Assembly (NCBI GenBank): GCA_028687975.1 | Contig: JAQTZD010000017.1 | Coordinates: 1 to 39,154 of the forward strand | Reading direction: 5' to 3' | Length of the DNA: 39,154 nt | Origin: Sediminibacterium sp. | GTDB taxonomy: Bacteria; Bacteroidota; Bacteroidia; Chitinophagales; Chitinophagaceae | Shown here: positions 14,490 to 23,900 of the stretch, piece by piece | Layout of the letters: every line of letters starts with the position of its first letter | How positions within the stretch are numbered: position 1 is the stretch's first letter | Translations under genes and position numbers: made by a program | The notes under the pieces: model-generated | What the model was told of the DNA's origin: nothing | Seen by the model: only the letters and a program-made list of their open reading frames with translations | Databases searched by the model: none

Positions 14490-17144
14490 ATGAAAATGAA
14501 CTTCAAAAAAACTGGCCTGCTCACGATAAGTATTGTGCTGATTCAGTGCTTACTGCTCACCGGAGCCGCGGCTGCAGAAAAACTGCCGCTTGTGGTAGAA
14601 AATAATATTACCGGTGCGCCACAGCTGCTCGGAATTCCGTTTGCAAAGGGGAAATTGCTTTCATCGGATAAGGTGAGGGTGCTGAATGCAGCAGGACAAG
14701 AAATTCCGTCTCAGATAACCATTGTAAATACCTGGGCGCCTGCATCTGAAAGTGTTAAGTGGATTTGGGTATTCTTTTTTTCAGAACAATCTTCCAGCTA
14801 TACACTTGAATACGGAAAAGATGTTGTCCGGAAAGAATTTGGAGGAGACCGGGTTGTTGTAGAAAACAACCAACGTCCTTATGGAAGAGTTCGTGTAAGC
14901 ACAGGGCCACTTCGGTTTACCATCAACAGGCTTGGTGGTGGGTTCCTCGATAAAGTAGAGCTGGACCGTAAAAGAGATGGTTTCGATAACAGCGATCTGA
15001 TTGCTGAATCCAGTAAAACCAGGGGTAGTTTTCTGGACATCATGGATGCGGCAGGAATAGATACTTCACGCGTAAAAATTACGCACACTGCCCAGGAAAA
15101 GGGGTCAGGCCCGCTGCATGCAATCATTCGTATAGAAGGCGATTATCTCTATAGCAGAAAAGATAACAACACTTCCCCTTTTGTAATGCGCATTCATGCA
15201 TATGCTGGTAAGTCTTATATTAAAGTATTGCATTCAATTGTATATACCGGCGAGCCGGATATGCACCCGAAGCAGGAAGGTGAATATGCTGCTGTTGCTA
15301 CACAGAGTAAAAAAATCATTGATGAGCAAAAATTGAAAGGCGCATCAGGATGGATGGTGCCCAACGACCGGATAGCGGATGCTGGTTTTATGTTGAATTA
15401 TAAGCTTGATGAAGAAAAAAAGATTCGGACAGGATATTTCGACGGAACCTGGATGAATCCTGACGCTGAAAAAAAATTTGAAGCAGGTTTAGCCGGGTCT
15501 CAGGATGTGTCTCTGCTGCAAACCGGACCCAATATCAGCAGAATTCCCCCACTGCAAAATTCTACACCTACAGAACAGATTACCGGTTTCAAAAGCCTAC
15601 TCAGCATCAATCAAAAGGAAGTGTTGAACAAACAACGTATGTCTGGCTGGATCACCCTTACCGACAAAAAATGGGGTGTGGGAGTGGGTATCCGCAACTT
15701 TTTTGAAGAATATCCAAAAGAAATTGCCATTCAGGGAAAGAACAATAACCTGTTCAGTTATATATGGTCTCCCAGTGTAGATCCAATGAGTTTTGCAAGG
15801 GCCTCCGATCAGTTCGACAGTGAGATGATGGCTAATTTTGCGCAGGGATTGGCCAAAACAACCGAGATGGTTTACCAGTTCTTCCCTGCTGAAACTCCGG
15901 AAGCTAACCTGACCAACCAATTTAAGTATTTCATGGATCCGCCTGTTTCTCATACTTCTCCCGAAGTATATGCAAACAGTAAAGTGTATGGATCTTTTGC
16001 ACCAAGATCTGAACAAAACCAGCAACTGGAGCGCAGTTTGGATTATAAATTCGACTGGATGCGTTTTAACCAGCAATGGGAACCATGGTACGGCATGATC
16101 GATTATGGTGATTTCCAGACTTACTATATCAAAAACAAGTGGAATACCTGGAACAGTGGCGAACCTGCAAATGATTATATGTGGTGGATGCAATTCATGC
16201 GTACCGGCAAGAGGGATTACTACATCACTGCCCAGGCAACCAGCCAGCATACCATGGATGTAGACAATATTCACTGGCCGGCCCAGCCCAGGTATTTGGG
16301 TGAGACCAATAATGCTGTGGACTATTTTAACTTTAAAGATGGAGGTGAATATACACCCAGTCCGCTGGTGGGTATGGGCAGAAGACATGCAGCCCAGCAC
16401 TTTACCTCGTTGCTGAGTGCACACGTATGGGTGCCCGGCTGGATTGCATCTTATTATTTAACAGGTAACCATCGTGCACTGGATGTGGCAGAGCAAACCG
16501 GTGATCTGTATATCCGCAAACCATGGGGAGAGCACGATCTGAGAGGAAGAAGGTTGTACCTGTCTGTGTGGAATCTTTCTGAAATCTATGATGCAAATAA
16601 AAAGGGAAAATATGGTAAGGAGCTGAAAGAAAGGGTTGAACTGATGCTGGAGCTTCAGAAAAATACAGATCAGGGCGGAAGCCTGGTGATAGACCGATAT
16701 GGTTATTCTCAGGTCTACATTTCTCAGGGTCTCTACAAATACTACCATATGACCGGCAACGAAAAGATTAAAGAAGCCCTGATCACCCATGCCAAATGGG
16801 AGAGAGATAATCCGGCCATTAATCACCAAATGGAGTCTTTTCTGGCATCTATTCACAGTTTATCGGTAGGGTATGAGTTTTCCGGTGATAAAACATTGCT
16901 GAATGAAGCATTGGAACGTTCAAAGATTTTATATACAGATCCGCTTCCCAAAGACTTTAAATCGTATAAAACACAAAAAGAACTGGCTGATGCATTGGAG
17001 AAAGTGAGCCACCTTCCAGACGATAAAGAGAGCTTCAGAGGTGAGGCGATCTGGAAAAATACCAATGGATTGAGGGTTTTTGGTTGGACGCATATGTATA
17101 ATGTTCCTTACATTCTTTATTGGATGAATCAAAAGAAAAATTAA
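14490..17144 (+). CDS. Secreted PcRGLX/YetA-like (exo-rhamnogalacturonan lyase-like) protein
   Basis: An 884-residue exported protein, signal peptide about 1-29 (ending AAAAE). The N-terminal module (about 30-115; GIPFAKGKL, WIWVFFF) resembles the RIFT-type barrel of PcRGLX/YetA proteins. A beta-sandwich centre follows (about 115-500). The C-terminal third (about 520-884) looks like an alpha/alpha toroid rich in Trp, Tyr and His (WMRFNQQWEPWYGMIDYGD, MGRRHAAQHFTSLLSAHVW, YYLTGNHRALDVAEQTGDLY). This three-part layout matches polysaccharide lyase family 26 (exo-rhamnogalacturonan lyase), but catalytic residues were not confirmed. It is the only obvious glycan-cleaving enzyme of the locus, three bases after the ROK gene and ahead of a strong terminator. 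Confidence 0.68.
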   Translation: MKMNFKKTGLLTISIVLIQCLLLTGAAAAEKLPLVVENNITGAPQLLGIPFAKGKLLSSDKVRVLNAAGQEIPSQITIVNTWAPASESVKWIWVFFFSEQSSSYTLEYGKDVVRKEFGGDRVVVENNQRPYGRVRVSTGPLRFTINRLGGGFLDKVELDRKRDGFDNSDLIAESSKTRGSFLDIMDAAGIDTSRVKITHTAQEKGSGPLHAIIRIEGDYLYSRKDNNTSPFVMRIHAYAGKSYIKVLHSIVYTGEPDMHPKQEGEYAAVATQSKKIIDEQKLKGASGWMVPNDRIADAGFMLNYKLDEEKKIRTGYFDGTWMNPDAEKKFEAGLAGSQDVSLLQTGPNISRIPPLQNSTPTEQITGFKSLLSINQKEVLNKQRMSGWITLTDKKWGVGVGIRNFFEEYPKEIAIQGKNNNLFSYIWSPSVDPMSFARASDQFDSEMMANFAQGLAKTTEMVYQFFPAETPEANLTNQFKYFMDPPVSHTSPEVYANSKVYGSFAPRSEQNQQLERSLDYKFDWMRFNQQWEPWYGMIDYGDFQTYYIKNKWNTWNSGEPANDYMWWMQFMRTGKRDYYITAQATSQHTMDVDNIHWPAQPRYLGETNNAVDYFNFKDGGEYTPSPLVGMGRRHAAQHFTSLLSAHVWVPGWIASYYLTGNHRALDVAEQTGDLYIRKPWGEHDLRGRRLYLSVWNLSEIYDANKKGKYGKELKERVELMLELQKNTDQGGSLVIDRYGYSQVYISQGLYKYYHMTGNEKIKEALITHAKWERDNPAINHQMESFLASIHSLSVGYEFSGDKTLLNEALERSKILYTDPLPKDFKSYKTQKELADALEKVSHLPDDKESFRGEAIWKNTNGLRVFGWTHMYNVPYILYWMNQKKN

Positions 17145-17170
17145 TACTGGTTGTTAATTTTGGGTTTTGC

Positions 17171-17203
17171 GTCAGACCGGATATTCCGGTCTGACTTTTT
17201 TTT
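17171..17203 (+). terminator. Intrinsic terminator of the glycan-utilisation locus
   Basis: A perfect 10-bp GC-rich stem, GTCAGACCGG (17171-17180) and CCGGTCTGAC (17186-17195), with the loop ATATT and eight consecutive T residues (17196-17203). It starts 27 bases after the stop codon of the lyase-like gene and marks the end of the operon that begins at the sigma factor or susC. Confidence 0.95.
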
Positions 17204-17206
17204 GAT

Positions 17207-17236
17207 TTTGAATGGGCCGCTGATGGTTTATCTTTG
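17207..17236 (+). promoter_or_regulatory. Bacteroidota-type promoter of the 17242 gene
   Basis: TTTG (17207-17210), an 18-base spacer, and TATCTTTG (17229-17236) fit the -33 TTTG / -7 TAnnTTTG consensus. The predicted transcript start is at about 17242, the same position as the start codon, so the message may be leaderless or nearly so. Confidence 0.65.
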
Positions 17237-17241
17237 TGTGA

Positions 17242-17673
17242 ATGAGTTCCTCTAAACTAAGGCTGGATATCATCAGTAAGATTCTGGATGCCTGCTATCG
17301 CTATAATCCGGATGCGCTTTTTATCATGAGCCTGATGCATCAATATGAGGAAAGGGGAAGCCTGAGTAAAAAACAATTGGAAGGTCTTTACCAGAAAGCA
17401 TTAAAAGTTCCTGATATTCCTGTTAATTGGCTGGCCACCTTGCAGGCAACCATTAATAAAATGCATACACGTGAAAAAGCACCGGCCGCCAATAACAGCC
17501 CGCTTTTCCTGAAGGATGAGGTAATTGGCAGCAAAATAGCTGCTATACTGCAGCAATATCCGCAGCACAAAAGAGTTATTTTTCTTCATAGCAAGTACCT
17601 GAAAAACGAATTATTGCTCCCTGCTGAAACCGCAGAAATCGAAAAATTTTATAAGTTGCTCATTAAAAGATAG
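17242..17673 (+). CDS. Conserved hypothetical protein, 143 residues
   Basis: A small, basic, largely helical protein (Lys-rich, ends LLIKR). No signal peptide or transmembrane segment is seen. It is not a shadow: it has its own promoter and starts after a strong terminator. The hairpin at 17659-17684 covers its last codons and stop. I do not recognise a family; the pattern LSKKQLEGLYQKALKV followed by VNWLATLQATINKM suggests a helical bundle. Function unknown. Confidence 0.7.
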   Translation: MSSSKLRLDIISKILDACYRYNPDALFIMSLMHQYEERGSLSKKQLEGLYQKALKVPDIPVNWLATLQATINKMHTREKAPAANNSPLFLKDEVIGSKIAAILQQYPQHKRVIFLHSKYLKNELLLPAETAEIEKFYKLLIKR

Positions 17674-17684
17674 CTTTTAATGAG
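17659..17684. terminator. Bidirectional terminator hairpin overlapping two stop codons
   Basis: CTCATTAAAAG (17659-17669) and CTTTTAATGAG (17674-17684) form a perfect 11-bp stem with the loop ATAG. The stop TAG of the rightward gene (17671-17673) is in the loop, and the stop of the leftward MarR gene (plus 17677-17679) is in the right arm. The A/T-rich stem lacks a long T-run, so strength is uncertain, but its position between convergent genes fits a shared terminator. Confidence 0.7.
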
Positions 17685-18165
17685 AGCTGGCTTCTGTGTA
17701 CATTTTTTCCAGGCAAAGGTCTATGAATTCATTCACCTGTTTTTTTTCATTTATAGCAAAACCGGAAAAGATTTTTTTGTTGTAACAGGCCCGCTCTTTT
17801 TCAACCTGATTGATCAGTTTTGTTCCTGATCGGGTAAGCAGTAGTCTTTTTCTTCTGGCGTCTACTCTGTCTTCCTGCTGGGTTATCAGGCCTTTTTGGA
17901 TCAAAATATTCAGCAGATTGGTAACATTTGCCCTGCTTACATTTAATGCATCGGCTATTTCTTTTGCCATCATGGGTTTTTTGTGGGAAACATACCTGAA
18001 GTAAAGGATATTCGGATCTTTTGCCAGTAAGAGCAGGATCAGCCATTGCTGGGTGGTAATTCCGTATTTAGCAGTAATTGTTTCGCCATTTCTTTTCCAG
18101 GTCTCAGAGAATTTTACGATGTGAAATATCACTAAAGCATCCAGTGTTTTCTTTATCATGGCCAT
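17677..18165 (-). CDS. MarR-family transcriptional regulator
   Basis: A 162-residue winged-helix regulator from the ATG at 18165 (a TTG at 18201 is a less likely start that would overlap the SDR gene). The helix-turn-helix includes MAKEIADALNVSRANVTNLLNILIQKGLI, followed by the wing DRVDARRKRLLLTRSG, both typical of MarR proteins. N- and C-terminal helices for dimerisation flank it. It lies 28 bases downstream of the SDR gene on the same strand, so it probably controls that gene or its own operon in response to a small ligand. The ligand is unknown. Confidence 0.87.
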   Translation of the reverse strand: MAMIKKTLDALVIFHIVKFSETWKRNGETITAKYGITTQQWLILLLLAKDPNILYFRYVSHKKPMMAKEIADALNVSRANVTNLLNILIQKGLITQQEDRVDARRKRLLLTRSGTKLINQVEKERACYNKKIFSGFAINEKKQVNEFIDLCLEKMYTEASSH

Positions 18166-18193
18166 TCGGTTTGTTATTCTTTTAAATACAGAA

Positions 18194-18970
18194 CTAACCA
18201 AAAGTACCTTTTACGGTTCCTCCATCCACAGTGATGGTTTGTCCTGTTACGGATCTGCTCATCGGACTTAGTAACCAAACTGCCAGGCTTGCAAAGTCTG
18301 CCGGGTTGCCCAGCATACCAGCAGGCAATTGCCTGATGGAAGCTGCTTTTACTTCTTCGAATGAGCGTCCTGTTTGAGCTGATTTTTTCTGGTACAAGCG
18401 ATTTATAGCGGGGGTATCGTGCGATCCCGGTCCCAGAATATTTAGTGTGATTCCTGATCCGGCAATTTCCTGCGAGAGTGTTTTAACCATTCCAACAACA
18501 GCCAGTCTCAGGGAATTGCTCAATACCAGGTTTTCGATTGGTTGCTTTACAGCAACACTTTCTATGAATACGATTCTTCCGTATCCGTAAGTAGTCATTT
18601 TGGGTATGAATGCCTGTACGAGCGCTATTTTCCAGCGAAGCAATAACTGATAGGCATCGTCCCAGTCTTTTAAAGTGGTTTCCAAAACGGTTTTTGCGGG
18701 AGGGCCACCTGCATTTACAACAATGCCATGTATTTGCCGGTCTCCGACCAGCGAAATTAATTGGTTCAGTATTTCTGGTTTGGAAAGATCACCTGCCAGT
18801 ATTTCTACCTGTTCAGGTGTCTGCTTGTGTAAATCGAGTAGCTGTTCCTCTCCCCTTGCGATAGCTATAATAGAGGCTCCCTCCTTTAATAATTCGTTGG
18901 CGATGGCTTTTCCCAACCCGGAGGTTGCGCCACCAACGATAAAAAGTTGTTTTTTGATAGCCAGATCCAT
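18194..18970 (-). CDS. SDR-family oxidoreductase-like protein lacking Tyr-Lys catalytic pair
   Basis: A 258-residue Rossmann-fold short-chain dehydrogenase/reductase. The cofactor loop GGATSGLG is at 13-20, NAGG at 86-89, and the C-terminal VTGQTITVDGG (241-251) is typical of classical SDRs. The active-site serine is present (Ser138 in FIESVAVKQP), but the YxxxK catalytic pair expected around 151-155 is replaced by Ser151 and Arg155 (LVLSNSLRLAVVG). I recall a widespread SDR subgroup with the same QPIxNLVLSN signature, so this is a subfamily property rather than a mutation. The reaction is therefore uncertain. First gene of a two-gene unit with the MarR regulator. Confidence 0.87.
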   Translation of the reverse strand: MDLAIKKQLFIVGGATSGLGKAIANELLKEGASIIAIARGEEQLLDLHKQTPEQVEILAGDLSKPEILNQLISLVGDRQIHGIVVNAGGPPAKTVLETTLKDWDDAYQLLLRWKIALVQAFIPKMTTYGYGRIVFIESVAVKQPIENLVLSNSLRLAVVGMVKTLSQEIAGSGITLNILGPGSHDTPAINRLYQKKSAQTGRSFEEVKAASIRQLPAGMLGNPADFASLAVWLLSPMSRSVTGQTITVDGGTVKGTFG

Positions 18971-19101
18971 AGAACAGGGGTATTAAGGATCTCTATTGCA
19001 GGGTATCGGCTGCCTTAATGCTCCCAGGCAACGGGCACTGAAAACCCGGAATAGGTGGTCTTTATAATAAACAAAGTTAACTATTTTTCCTTGCCCCGGT
19101 C

Positions 19102-19734
19102 TTATATAATCTTGTCTTTAAAAGCTTTGGCCACGGCCTCACTTTTACTGTTTACATGAAGTTTGTCGTATATTTTCTTGATATGACTTCTTACGGTATC
19201 AATTGCAATGATCATTTCTGCTGCAATCATCTTATAGCTATAGCCGTTTACCAGGAATTGCAATACCTGTTTCTCCCGATCACTCAGGTTGTAGTCTTCT
19301 CCCTTTTCGTTATTCATGGTAGAAAACATTTTAAGTACCTGAGTGGCAATGCAGGCTGTCATAGGTGCGCCACCGCTGGCAGCTTCGGCTATGTATTCCA
19401 GTAACCGGGCCGGTGCGGTTTTTTTCAGGATATATCCATTTGCCCCGCTCCGGATAGATTCAAATACATTTTTATTGTCGTCGAATACAGTGAGCATCAG
19501 CACTTTTACATCTGCATTGGACCCCCTAATCAGTTTCAGGCCATCAACCCCATTGGTACCGGGCATATCAATATCCATTAGTACCAAATCCGGTTTGAAA
19601 GCAGCTACTTCGTCTACCACATTGTTACAATTTTTAAACGATGCAAGTACCCGGAAGCCTTCACTTCCGTCTATTAGCATGGTAAGCCCTTCTCTTAACT
19701 GCGGATTGTCTTCGTATATCAGTACCTTGATCAT
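19102..19734 (-). CDS. NarL/LuxR-type response regulator
   Basis: A 210-residue regulator. Receiver domain 1-120 with the acidic pocket Glu8-Asp9, phospho-acceptor Asp54 (VLMDIDMPG), Thr82 and Lys104. A LuxR-type HTH covers about 148-208 (LSDREKQVLQFLVNGYSYKMIAAEM then TVRSHIKKIYDKLHVNSKSEAVAKA). The partner kinase is almost certainly the 1014-residue protein encoded at 20923-23967, separated from it by an acyltransferase gene. A CACAT-N4-ATGTG palindrome 49 bases before the start suggests autoregulation. It is the best candidate for binding the related sites elsewhere in the region. Confidence 0.93.
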   Translation of the reverse strand: MIKVLIYEDNPQLREGLTMLIDGSEGFRVLASFKNCNNVVDEVAAFKPDLVLMDIDMPGTNGVDGLKLIRGSNADVKVLMLTVFDDNKNVFESIRSGANGYILKKTAPARLLEYIAEAASGGAPMTACIATQVLKMFSTMNNEKGEDYNLSDREKQVLQFLVNGYSYKMIAAEMIIAIDTVRSHIKKIYDKLHVNSKSEAVAKAFKDKII

Positions 19735-19750
19735 TACATTGATTATTTAA

Positions 19751-19758
19751 TAAAAGTA
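19751..19758 (-). promoter_or_regulatory. -7-like box for the response regulator gene
   Basis: Minus-strand TACTTTTA differs from TAnnTTTG only in its last base. Its downstream end (19751) is 38.5 bases from the centre of the palindrome at 19783-19796. The predicted transcript start near 19745 gives a leader of about 11 bases. Confidence 0.5.
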
Positions 19759-19782
19759 GAGAGAAAGAATTGTTAAAACAAT

Positions 19783-19796
19783 CACATAAATATGTG
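19783..19796. promoter_or_regulatory. Operator-like palindrome CACAT-AAAT-ATGTG (site A)
   Basis: A perfect CACAT/ATGTG inverted repeat with a 4-base spacer, between the acyltransferase stop and the response regulator start. Read on the minus strand together with its flank, 18 consecutive bases (CACATATTTATGTGATTG) are identical to site C at 30462-30479, which lies on the plus strand ahead of another gene. This supports a specific protein-binding site rather than chance. Confidence 0.72.
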
Positions 19797-19803
19797 GAAA
19801 CCA

Positions 19804-20910
19804 TTAAAAACCCCGCCCACCTGTCAGCAAGAGGTAAAACTTAGGTAAATACCGCTTGAGCAAGCTTCCGGAAAGTATACAAAACAGCACAATAAGACCG
19901 GGTACCACCAGATACAGTGTTAACCTGTAATATGGCAAAAAGCTGAAGTATTTCATGGCAAAATGCATGGTATAGGGCAATAGCGGAACATGTGCTGCAA
20001 AAATAAAAAAGGCATATCCACTCAGCTGGTGAAACCACTTTTTGCTCATGGCCCATTTCACCACTTCATCCGAACCGAACCATATAGACAATAACCCGCA
20101 TAAAACTGCAATTTTAAAAAGAATTGCAACCAGCAACCTGCTCAAAAACAGTTCCGAATCCAGTTCAAAAGCCATAAATGTTTTGATGGTACAAATTCCA
20201 ATAAACAAAATAAAGGAAACGCCAACACTCATCCAGGATGGCTTCTTTTCCGGGTTGTAGTTTTTTTTCTGCAGCCAGATGCCAAGGGAGAAAAAGAATA
20301 AGCCGGAACCGTCGATGATCCAGAACTGAATCAGAATTAGCCACAACAGAAAAGTAAAAAGAAGCCATGCAAATGGTGCTCTTGCTAAAACCCACCTGAT
20401 AAATGGATAAAGCAGGTTATATACAAACAGGGCCAGTATGAACCAGAGCGGGTAATCAATCGGCGCCATGATCCATCTGGATAATACTCCTGCCCACCCT
20501 ATTTCTATATAAGGTCGATTGTTTCCCAGCTGGTCGATCCTGCTCCCGGCTACAATTTCTGCAGTAAACGGAATTTGTTGCAGCAGGAAGGTAAACAATA
20601 ATGCCAGGGCGCTCCACAGCAGATAGGGAATAACCAGGGTTTTAAATCTTTTACGGATTGTAGCGCCATAAGACCGATGATCGTTGTATGCAAAAAGGTA
20701 GCCGGAAATCAAAAAAAGTAAAGGAATCCGGAATCGCAGTAATCCATTGGCTGTGAGGTATTCGAAGAATGTAGTAAATGTAAGTGGTTCATCTACCATG
20801 CTAAAGGGAGAGAGGTAGTTGTTGTTCAGGTTGTACCCGTGAACATAAGCGAGCATAGTGATGCTTATGAAAGTGAAAAACCTGAATTTCAGACTTAATA
20901 ATCTACTCAT
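19804..20910 (-). CDS. Membrane acyltransferase (acyltransferase 3 family)
   Basis: A 368-residue polytopic membrane protein with about ten hydrophobic segments. Features of the acyltransferase 3 (OafA/NodX-like) family are the early histidine in AYVHGYN (His24 region), RFRIPLLFLISGYLFA, the basic loop RKRFKTLVIPYLLWS, DYPLWFILALFVYN, and a late FFIFAAHVPLLPY segment. Such proteins move acyl groups, often acetyl, onto surface sugars. The substrate is unknown. It is inserted between the histidine kinase gene (12 bases upstream) and the response regulator gene, implying it is a target or part of the envelope response that the two-component system governs. Confidence 0.85.
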   Translation of the reverse strand: MSRLLSLKFRFFTFISITMLAYVHGYNLNNNYLSPFSMVDEPLTFTTFFEYLTANGLLRFRIPLLFLISGYLFAYNDHRSYGATIRKRFKTLVIPYLLWSALALLFTFLLQQIPFTAEIVAGSRIDQLGNNRPYIEIGWAGVLSRWIMAPIDYPLWFILALFVYNLLYPFIRWVLARAPFAWLLFTFLLWLILIQFWIIDGSGLFFFSLGIWLQKKNYNPEKKPSWMSVGVSFILFIGICTIKTFMAFELDSELFLSRLLVAILFKIAVLCGLLSIWFGSDEVVKWAMSKKWFHQLSGYAFFIFAAHVPLLPYTMHFAMKYFSFLPYYRLTLYLVVPGLIVLFCILSGSLLKRYLPKFYLLLTGGRGF

Positions 20911-20922
20911 GCAATGGAAACT

Positions 20923-23900
20923 TTAAGAAACCGGAATAATTAATTTTACAGTAGTTCCTTCCTCTTGTCCTGAAATGATTTGGAGATTTCCGTGAAGTGC
21001 ATCTGCTCTTTTCCGGATATTACCGAGGCCGTTTCCGCTGTCTGCCAAATCGGGATTGAAGCCGATGCCATTGTCGGATACAGACAAATAAAGTCGTTTG
21101 TTTTCTTCATATATTGTAATGCTGGCTTTGGTACATTTGGAATACTTGGCTGCGTTATTTACGGCCTCTTTGAAAATCAGGAAAAAATCTTTCCTGGCTT
21201 CCATATCCAGTTTAACATCGTATACAGATTCGGTTACCCTGAACTCAATCTCAATATTTTTTGCTTCCAATACATTGGTGGCAAACTCCCGCATCCTGGC
21301 AACTGTTTTTTGCATGCTGTCGTTGGCTGGCTTGATGCTCCATACAATATCATCCATTGCTTCCATCATGCGCTGGCTGTTATCTGAAATTTTATTCAGG
21401 TATTCGCCAATTTTTAATTTGTCGTCGAGCCTCGCTTTTGCCATTGAGCTCAGGATGTTGATGGTACTTAATGTGCTGCCCATATCGTCGTGCAGGTCGC
21501 GGGATACCCTGTTTCGGATTTTCTCTACAGCAATGAATTTATTGAGTCTGAGCCGGTGCATACCGTAAGCAACCAATACAATGATTGTAAGTAAAATACT
21601 GATGAACCATCCTGTACGCCAGAATGGTGGCCTGATATAGATATTCAGTGAAACAATGTTGCCTGATCTGTTGCCGTCGTTGTCTTCACAATATGTTTTG
21701 AATACATAATTACCCGGCTGAATGTGCGAATAGTTTACCTGTGTTATCCGATCTGCCTTAATCCAGTCTTTATCTATCCCCTCCATTTTATAATAATAGG
21801 TGAGCTTGTCTCTCTGCATATAACTCAGTGCAGAAAAATAGATGGAAAAAGTATTTTGATAAGACTGGAGTCGTACTTCCGGGAGGCCCAGTAAAGAGTC
21901 GACCGGTATAAATGCATTGAGTAACTTAAAGTCGGTGATGGCCACATCCGGCGGCTGTACTTTATTGGTGAAAGCGGAAGGGTGAAAAAATATAAATCCG
22001 TTTGCCCCGCCAAACATGATGGATCCATCGCTGCATTTCAGGTCGGCCTCTGTGGTGAGGTTGGAAATCATGATTCCATCCTTTCTGCCATATACTGTTA
22101 CCCGGTTGTTGTTGGGGTTATACCGGCAGAGACCGTTTTTTGTAATCATCCAGAGATTTCCCTTATCGTCTTTCCTGATTCGTAAAACCGAATTGCCCGG
22201 CAAACCATCTTCGATGGTAAGCCATCTTACTTTTCCGGTTTTTTTATTGATGAAGCTCATTGCTCCGGCAGCAAAAACCAGGGTGCTGTCGTTCAGCTGA
22301 TCAATGTCTGCCCCACCTGTCTGAAACAACGAATTATCCGGACTGCCGGAAGTATAATGCCTGAGTATCCGGGCGCCATCCGCACTTAAACAATACAATC
22401 CCTGATCGAAAGTGGCCAGCCAGAGTAACCCTTCATTGTCTATGAGTATTTTACGAACAATGGTGCCCAATTTTTTGGTTACAGTAAACTTCCTGCCATC
22501 GTATCTGGCGATATGTCCCTGCTGGGTGCTCATCCAGATATTCCCTTTAGAATCTCCGGTAATAAAACGGATGGTTGATTTCTCCAGTTCCCGGGCTTCC
22601 AGAAAATATGTTTTTTTGAGCGCTGTATCATAAATCATGTACTTCCCCGCCTGACAACCAATCCATACCCTGCCATCTGTGTGCTGGTACAAACTCCAGG
22701 TTTGCCTGTAATTGATCCTGTTTTCCTCGCCCATAGGTGGCATATGATCGTATACTTTATTCGTATAACTTTTCAGATTCTTTTTCAGGGATATGACCCC
22801 ACCTCCCCAGGTGCTGAGCCATCGCTCCCCATTGCCGAGCTCGATCATGTCGGTAATCTCAATGCCCCTTTTTTCTTCACTGAACAGATAGTTACTTATG
22901 TCTGCAGGCCCGCTGTGCTCTCCCGTCATATACAAACCATTATCCGTAGCCAGCCAGATATTGGATTCTTTGTCTTCAATGATCTGGTGAACAGATTCGT
23001 ACTGAATACTCAGAGTATTGCCAAATGTGCTTTTGTAATAAATGAACCTGTTTAACCTTTTGTTGAAACTGTACAGGCTGTTGTTGCCATACAGCCATAA
23101 AACACCATTTTTGGTTTCAAAGAAAAAACGAGTTTCTTCGTATTGTGGGTTGGAGTTGATCCCGACAGTATCAGGCAGCTGTTTACCCGAATAGTCAAAG
23201 CACCTGCGCATGTGTTTGTTTGCCCAATTGAAGATCCAGTAGCGCCTTTGTTTATCGATGTGAATTTCTGAAAGCCCCTGGTTAAAAACAGTTTCGTTCA
23301 GCAGCGGAATGTTGAGCGGGTTGTTTCTTCGGGTGAACATTTTTTTTGAGGCCATGTCGTAAACAGCCAATCCACTGTCTGCACAGGGAAACCAGAACTG
23401 CCTTTTAATCGTATCCTCATAAAAAAAATGCTCGCTTATCCAACCCTTTGGAAACTTCATTTCAGTATCATCTGTAAAGGCTTTTTTTTCGGGGTTGTAT
23501 TTCAACATTCCATATTTCAGCATATGCAGGTATATATTCCCTCTGCTGTCTTTGTATAACTTCATGCTGCTTCTGGCCGGAATACTTCGGGTGGTATGTA
23601 TCGGAATATGCGAAAACTTCAGTTTTTGTGTATTGAACAACCCAACGGTATTGCGTGTGGGAAACAACAGCCACAGCTCGTGCGCATTCCCCGGAATAAT
23701 CTGAGTCAGATCGGCCATTGGCAGTTCGTCTGTTCCTGCCCTGCTGGTACCATAATTAATAAACCGGTTTCCATCAAATCGTTGCAGTCCGTTGGCGGTA
23801 CCGACCCACATGAATCCACGCTCATCCTGATAAATGCTGTACGCCACATTGGAGGCCATGCCAAGACCGTCTTCCGTTCCAATACGGAGGAATCCAAATC

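Noticed and set aside
15597-16424. 275-residue leftward ORF
   Set aside because: Antisense to the PcRGLX-like gene; composition is rich in His, Ile and Cys as expected of a reverse-frame artefact.
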